Below, piece after piece: positions 5,263-8,531 of a stretch of DNA of 8,531 nucleotides. The position numbers were made by a program, and so were the translations under genes. The notes under the pieces are model-generated. The model ran no database searches. It had not been told where the DNA came from and saw only the letters and a list, made by a program, of their open reading frames with translations. The DNA comes from Galactobacter sp. (GTDB taxonomy: Bacteria; Actinomycetota; Actinomycetes; Actinomycetales; Micrococcaceae). The stretch covers positions 1 through 8,531 of the forward strand of contig JALAHE010000358.1 of the NCBI GenBank assembly GCA_022712075.1. Direction: 5' to 3'. Within the stretch, counting starts at the first letter, position 1, and each line of letters opens with the position of its first letter.

Positions 5263-6171
5263 ATGCCTTCCGCCACCCCGACCTTGCTCGCCCCCGAGCA
5301 ATGGCGCGCGGCCGAGGCCGCCCACGCGGAGCGCATGGCGGCCTACACACAGCCGTATCGCGAGCGCCGCAGCGCCGCGAAGCCGCACCCGGTCCAGGAC
5401 TTCCTCTTCACGTATTACTCGCTCACGCCCGGCCAGCTCGAACGCTGGCACCCGGGCGCCGGCGTGGTGTTGCTTGGCGCCGAGGCCGTGGCCGAGCGCG
5501 GCGGCTGGAAGCACTACCGGGTCATCGAGGACGCCGACGGCGCCGGGACGCCCGGCGTGTGCGCCGACCTGGAGGCCTTCGCGCGAGACCGCGCTTCGAT
5601 GGTGAGCTTTGCCGGGGCGATCCTCGTGGGGACGGCGGCGCGGCCGGGCAACTTCGCGTGCTTCGGCCTGCACGAGTGGGCCATGGCCTACCGCTCCGAC
5701 GTCCACGGCGTGCGCCACGCCTACCTGCCGCTGCGGCTCGGTGCGGCGGGCACCGACGAGGTTGTGGAGGCGCACCAGATCCGCTGCACGCACTTCGACG
5801 CCTTCCGCTTCTACTCCCCCGAGGCCGTGCCGCTGAACCAGCTGCAGCCCACGCGCGAGACGCAGCGGGACCTCGAGCAGCCGGGCTGCCTGCACGCCAA
5901 CATGGACCTCTACAAGTGGGCGTACAAGCTGCTGCCGGCGGTCAGCTCCGAACTCGTCGCCGAGTGCTTCGAGCTCTCCTGGCGCGTGCGGGCCATGGAC
6001 ATGCAGGCCTCGCCGTACGACCTTGCGGACTGGGGCTACGAGCCCATCCGGATCGAGGAGCCGGAGGGCAAGGCCGCCTACGTCGCGGCGCAGCGCGGCT
6101 TCGCGGACGAGGCGGCCGAGCTGCGGACCCGCCTGCTGGATCAGCTGCGCGCGGCGAGTCTGCTGCCCTAG
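5263..6171 (+). CDS. Conserved actinobacterial protein, often labelled 3-methyladenine DNA glycosylase
   Basis: The product is 302 residues with no signal peptide or membrane helix. I recognise the pattern of a broadly conserved actinobacterial family: an N-terminal W-x-AAEAAH-x-ER helix (14-24), HPVQDFLFTYYSLTPGQLERWHPG (42-65), CFGLHEWAMAY (133-143), HQIRCTHFDAFRF (171-183), and the highly conserved QPGCLHANMDLYKWAYKL (206-223). Homologues are often called 3-methyladenine DNA glycosylase, but I see no helix-hairpin-helix or known glycosylase active-site motif, so treat that name as doubtful. The clustered Cys/His/Asp residues (C133, H137, H171, C175, H177, D179, C209, H211, D215) could bind a metal or form an active site. 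Start ATG 5263 keeps the conserved N-terminal helix; a later ATG at 5335 has a better-placed GGAG but would remove it. A large palindrome follows. Confidence 0.8.
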   Translation: MPSATPTLLAPEQWRAAEAAHAERMAAYTQPYRERRSAAKPHPVQDFLFTYYSLTPGQLERWHPGAGVVLLGAEAVAERGGWKHYRVIEDADGAGTPGVCADLEAFARDRASMVSFAGAILVGTAARPGNFACFGLHEWAMAYRSDVHGVRHAYLPLRLGAAGTDEVVEAHQIRCTHFDAFRFYSPEAVPLNQLQPTRETQRDLEQPGCLHANMDLYKWAYKLLPAVSSELVAECFELSWRVRAMDMQASPYDLADWGYEPIRIEEPEGKAAYVAAQRGFADEAAELRTRLLDQLRAASLLP

Positions 6172-6175
6172 GTGC

Positions 6176-6242
6176 TTTCTCACGGCCCACGCATCTTTTC
6201 ACGGTCATCGTCACCGTGAGAAATCGCGACGGCCGTGAGAAA
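6176..6242. repeat. 67-bp concentric palindrome with four related half-sites
   Basis: TTTCTCACGGCC (6176-6187) pairs perfectly with 6231-6242. On the same axis, 6196-6205 (TTTTCACGGT) pairs with 6213-6222 (one G-T), and 6190-6192 pairs with 6226-6228. The result is four copies of a TTTCTCACGG-like motif, two in each orientation and about 17-20 bp apart centre to centre. It begins 5 bp after the stop of the 5263 gene and ends 64 bp before the lipoprotein start. It could be a terminator, an RNA-stabilising hairpin, or a four-site operator. Confidence 0.8.
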
Positions 6243-6306
6243 ACGCCTCGCCAGGACGTCGGCCGCGCGTCGGCCGCCTTCAGGCTTCGGTGGCAGACTG
6301 GAGGGC

Positions 6307-6756
6307 ATGCGTTTTGCCGTGCCCCGCTCCGCCCTTGCCGCCCGCTCCCTGGCCGTCGCCGGCGCCTCCGCCGCGCTGATCGCCGGCCTGGCCGCCTGCT
6401 CCGAGCCGGCCTCGGACGCCCCGGCGCAGGCCGTCACCTACAAGATCGTGGCCACGGGCGAGAACCTGAGCCAGATCAGCGCGGTGGCCTATTACACGGC
6501 GCCGGCCCCCGGGAAGAGCAGCGTGCGCGCGAACATGGGCACGGTCCCGCTCACCCCGGTGCAGGGCAAGGACGCGGCGATGTGGCAGACCGAGACCACG
6601 GTGACGAAGGGCTCACGCATCGATGTCACGGCCGCCCCGGCCAGCAGCAAGACCTCGGTGTCCTGCGTGGTGCTCGTGGACGGGAACGAGTTCCTCAGCG
6701 CCTCGGCGGAGCCCGGCCAGCCCGTCACCTGCAGCACGCAGCAGCAGGGGAACTAG
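6307..6756 (+). CDS. Secreted lipoprotein, possibly MmpS-like
   Basis: The product is 149 residues. Residues 1-30 are a signal peptide: basic start (MRFAVPRSALAARS), hydrophobic core (LAVAGASAALIAGL) and a LAAC lipobox with Cys31 as the lipidated residue, so the mature protein is anchored on the outer face of the membrane. After an acidic Ser/Pro/Ala linker, residues 43-142 look like a beta sandwich: VTYKIVATG, ISAVAYYTAP, MWQTETTVTKGSRIDVTAA, SCVVLVDGNEFLSASAEPGQPVTC. Cys120 and Cys142 bracket the last hairpin and could form a disulphide. The VTY-strand start, DG turn and paired cysteines resemble the MmpS family of transport accessory proteins, but no MmpL transporter is adjacent and the N-terminal anchor differs. 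The likeness is tentative. GGAGGG (6300-6305) lies only 1 nt before ATG; a GTG at 6319 is an alternative start and would still leave a signal peptide. Confidence 0.7.
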   Translation: MRFAVPRSALAARSLAVAGASAALIAGLAACSEPASDAPAQAVTYKIVATGENLSQISAVAYYTAPAPGKSSVRANMGTVPLTPVQGKDAAMWQTETTVTKGSRIDVTAAPASSKTSVSCVVLVDGNEFLSASAEPGQPVTCSTQQQGN

Positions 6757-6762
6757 CCCCGC

Positions 6763-6781
6763 GCGCGGCCCGCGGCCGCGC
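6763..6781 (+). terminator. GC hairpin after the lipoprotein gene
   Basis: GCGCGGCC (6763-6770) pairs with GGCCGCGC (6774-6781) around a CGC loop, 6 bp after the lipoprotein stop. The stem is all G/C and no T-run follows, so it fits a high-GC terminator but could also be chance. Confidence 0.5.
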
Positions 6782-6830
6782 TGCCCACGCGAGCACGCGC
6801 CGTCGTGCATCACGCCTCCAGCGATCTACG

Positions 6831-6900
6831 CCAGGTGCCTCAAAAATTGCGCCGAGCGCGTGAAAGCGCGTCACGAAACTGAGGCGAAACCCCCACCTGG
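6831..6900 (+). promoter_or_regulatory. Possible structured 5' leader of the antiporter gene
   Basis: Three nested pairings are visible: CCAGGTG (6831-6837) with CACCTGG (6894-6900), CCTCA (6838-6842) with TGAGG (6880-6884), and CGTGA (6859-6863) with TCACG (6871-6875). The stems could stack into one arm with a 9-nt bulge on the 3' side and an internal loop. It ends 37 nt before ATG 6938 and upstream of the AAAGGGG ribosome binding site (6921-6927). It may be a regulatory RNA or an operator region. I cannot match it to a known riboswitch. Confidence 0.35.
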
Positions 6901-6937
6901 AAGAATGGACCAAAGGGTAGAAAGGGGTCGATAACTG

Positions 6938-8509
6938 ATGGAATTCATGGTCCTCCTGATCGCGCTGCTGTTCGGCACGGTCCTCATGGTGGGGGTGGGC
7001 GAGCGACTTCGCCTGCCGTATCCCGTGCTGATGCTGCTGTTTTCGGCCGCGCTGGCGCTGGTCCCCGGCCTGCCCGAGATCCACATCGAACCCGAGCTGA
7101 TCCTTCCGATCTTCCTTCCGCCGCTGCTCTTCGCGGCCGCCCAGCGCTCCAGCTGGTCCGTGTTCCGCGTGCGCTGGAAGTCGCTCATCCTCCTGGCCGT
7201 GGCCCTCGTGGCCGTCACGGCCTTTGCCGTGGCCGGCGTTGCAAACTGGATCGTCCCGACCCTGACGTTCACGGGCGCCCTGGCGCTCGGCGCGCTCGTG
7301 GCGCCGCCGGACCCGGTGGCCGTGGAATCCGTGGCCGGCAAGGTCTCCATGCCGCGGCGCCTGCTCGCGCTGCTGCAGACCGAGGGCCTGTTCAACGACG
7401 CCATCGCGATCGTCATCTACACCGTGGCCGTGCAGGCCACCGTCAAGGGCACGGGCGTGGACGCCTGGCTCGTGCTGCAGTTCATCGTGAGCGCCGCGAT
7501 CGCCGTGGTGCTTGGCTTTGTTGTCGCCTGGGTCGTCGGCTGGCTCAACCGCTTTGTGCCAAACATGGTGGCGCGTTCCGCCGTGACGATCGTGGCCCCG
7601 TACGCGGTCTACATCCTGGCCGAGGAGGTGCACGCCTCCGGCGTCGTGGCCGTGGTCGTGACCGCGCTGGAGATGGGCCGCCGCGCCCGCGCGCAGGACT
7701 CGCAGGAACGCCTCACGCGCCAGTCCTTCTGGGCCGTGGTGGAGCTGCTGACGACGGGCGCCGCGTTCGGCCTGGTCGGCATGGAAATGCGTTACGTGCT
7801 GCAGGACGAGGGGCGCGACATCCTGCGCTTCATCCCGGGCGTGATCGCGGTCTGCGTGGTGGTCGTGGTGGTCCGCTTCACGTGGTTCTGGCTCATCTAC
7901 AAGTTCGTGGGCACGGAGTCCAAGGCGCGCACGCCCGGCTCCATGAAGGACGTGCTGGTGCTGACGTGGTGCGGCATGCGCGGCCTGGCCACGCTGGCCC
8001 TGGCGCTCGCCCTCCCGCTGACCACCAACGCGGGGGACGCGTTCCCGGACCGCAACTTCATCGTCACGGCCGCGGCCGGCGTGCTGCTCGTGACCCTCGT
8101 GCTGCCCGGCTTGACGCTGCCGAGCCTGATGAAGGCGCTCAAGCTGGCGGTGCACGACGCCGAGGAGGCGCGCCAGGAGCGCCAGCTCGCCCGCCGCGCC
8201 GAGCGCGTGGCCATCGAGACGATCCGCAACTCCGAGGCCGCCGCGGCCCTGCCCGAGAAGCGCCGCGCCGCCCTGGAGCGCCGCCTCTCCTCGCTGCACT
8301 CGATCCTCGAGGCCGACTACTCCGACGACCCGGAGAAGATGCTCAAGATCAAGGCCGTCCTGGAGGCCATGGATGCCGTGCAGCACGAGGCCATGGACGC
8401 CGCGCGCCGCGAGGTGCTCGCGGCCCGCAAGCAGAAGGGCATGGACCCCGAGGCCGTTGACCGGGTGCTGCGGCGTTTGGATCTGCGCACCGTGACGCTG
8501 GACCGCTAG
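6938..8509 (+). CDS. Na+/H+ antiporter, CPA1 (NhaP-like) family
   Basis: The product is 523 residues and should exchange external protons for cytoplasmic Na+ (or K+/Li+), serving pH and salt homeostasis in the plasma membrane. Residues 1-400 hold about 12 hydrophobic helices. Family landmarks are PPLLFAAA (61-68), the APPDPVAV motif (122-129) with Asp125 in the unwound helix, EGLFNDAIAIVIY (149-161) with the paired Asn153-Asp154 of electroneutral CPA1 exchangers, ILAEEVHASGVVAVVVTAL (226-244), and CGMRGLATLALALALP (345-360) with conserved Arg348. Residues 401-523 form a long charged cytosolic tail rich in Ala, Arg and Glu, probably helical and partly coiled-coil, ending DRVLRRLDLRTVTLDR. The tail is a likely regulatory or dimerisation part. 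ATG 6938 is preferred over ATG 6947 because AAAGGGG lies 10 nt upstream. Cation preference cannot be read from sequence. No antiporter partner genes (Mrp type) are present. Confidence 0.92.
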   Translation: MEFMVLLIALLFGTVLMVGVGERLRLPYPVLMLLFSAALALVPGLPEIHIEPELILPIFLPPLLFAAAQRSSWSVFRVRWKSLILLAVALVAVTAFAVAGVANWIVPTLTFTGALALGALVAPPDPVAVESVAGKVSMPRRLLALLQTEGLFNDAIAIVIYTVAVQATVKGTGVDAWLVLQFIVSAAIAVVLGFVVAWVVGWLNRFVPNMVARSAVTIVAPYAVYILAEEVHASGVVAVVVTALEMGRRARAQDSQERLTRQSFWAVVELLTTGAAFGLVGMEMRYVLQDEGRDILRFIPGVIAVCVVVVVVRFTWFWLIYKFVGTESKARTPGSMKDVLVLTWCGMRGLATLALALALPLTTNAGDAFPDRNFIVTAAAGVLLVTLVLPGLTLPSLMKALKLAVHDAEEARQERQLARRAERVAIETIRNSEAAAALPEKRRAALERRLSSLHSILEADYSDDPEKMLKIKAVLEAMDAVQHEAMDAARREVLAARKQKGMDPEAVDRVLRRLDLRTVTLDR

Positions 8510-8531
8510 GTACCTGCGCGAAGAATGCGTG

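Noticed and set aside
5146..6183. Minus-strand open frame of 345 codons opposite the 302-residue gene
   Set aside because: Antisense shadow. The plus frame carries the conserved HPV-x-DFLF and QPGCLHANMDLYKW blocks.
6235..6306. Upstream GTG start for the lipoprotein at 6235
   Set aside because: It would start inside the palindrome and add 24 Arg-rich residues before a normal signal peptide. The ATG at 6307 gives a standard lipoprotein signal.
5301..6863. Plus-strand open frame of 520 codons crossing the 302-residue gene and the lipoprotein gene
   Set aside because: It runs out of frame through two supported genes and reads as Arg/Ala/Gly-rich noise.
6841..6918. Sigma-70-like promoter for the antiporter gene using TTGCGC (6847-6852)
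   Set aside because: No -10 box lies at 16-19 bp; GAAACT is 22 bp away and does not match the consensus.
6725..8386. Long minus-strand open frame (553 codons) opposite the antiporter
   Set aside because: Composition is dominated by His, Arg, Gln and Gly with no domain. The plus strand encodes a full CPA1 antiporter with all family motifs.
1..8531. CRISPR array, transposon ends, tRNA or rRNA
   Set aside because: No regularly spaced repeats, transposase-like frames or conserved RNA gene sequence were seen on either strand.

Overview
The window is high-GC DNA (roughly 70 percent G+C, strong G/C bias at third codon positions) with short intergenic gaps and frequent GTG starts. The protein types (E. 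coli-like AspA, an actinobacterial HPV-x-DFLF family protein, a small lipoprotein resembling MmpS, a CPA1 antiporter) point to an actinobacterium, most likely a member of the Micrococcales such as a Micrococcaceae species. I cannot fix the genus. No tRNA, rRNA, CRISPR, insertion sequence or phage gene is visible. It reads as ordinary chromosome with several strong palindromic elements.

Layout. 1-899 (+) holds two tandem DUF1801-type small proteins that overlap by ATGA. They are clearly paralogues and share a 72-bp direct repeat with one mismatch. A strong hairpin (972-1002) and a second palindrome over a stop codon (1038-1054) separate them from a convergent 94-residue three-helix membrane protein (1045-1329, -). 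A 233-bp divergent region follows, then aspartate ammonia-lyase aspA (1563-2969, +), which ends in a long hairpin (2993-3056). A SAM-dependent methyltransferase (3155-4009, +) converges with a two-gene minus-strand membrane-protein unit (5200 down to 4032). The two reading frames of that unit overlap by 94 bp and may represent one frameshifted gene. Divergent from it is a 302-residue protein (5263-6171, +) of a family often labelled 3-methyladenine DNA glycosylase. A 67-bp concentric palindrome (6176-6242) follows, then a secreted lipoprotein (6307-6756, +), a GC hairpin, a possibly structured 5' leader (6831-6900), and a complete Na+/H+ antiporter of the CPA1 family (6938-8509, +).

How the genes fit together. 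I see no single pathway. AspA interconverts aspartate with fumarate and ammonium. The antiporter handles cytoplasmic pH and sodium. The methyltransferase, the DUF1801 pair and the 302-residue protein have no assigned substrates. Most genes appear to be single transcription units bounded by hairpins; the only clear coupled pairs are the DUF1801 genes and the minus-strand membrane pair. I did not find a convincing new defence or mobile system. The best leads are the 4637-4730 frame overlap, the 6176-6242 palindrome and the leader upstream of the antiporter.
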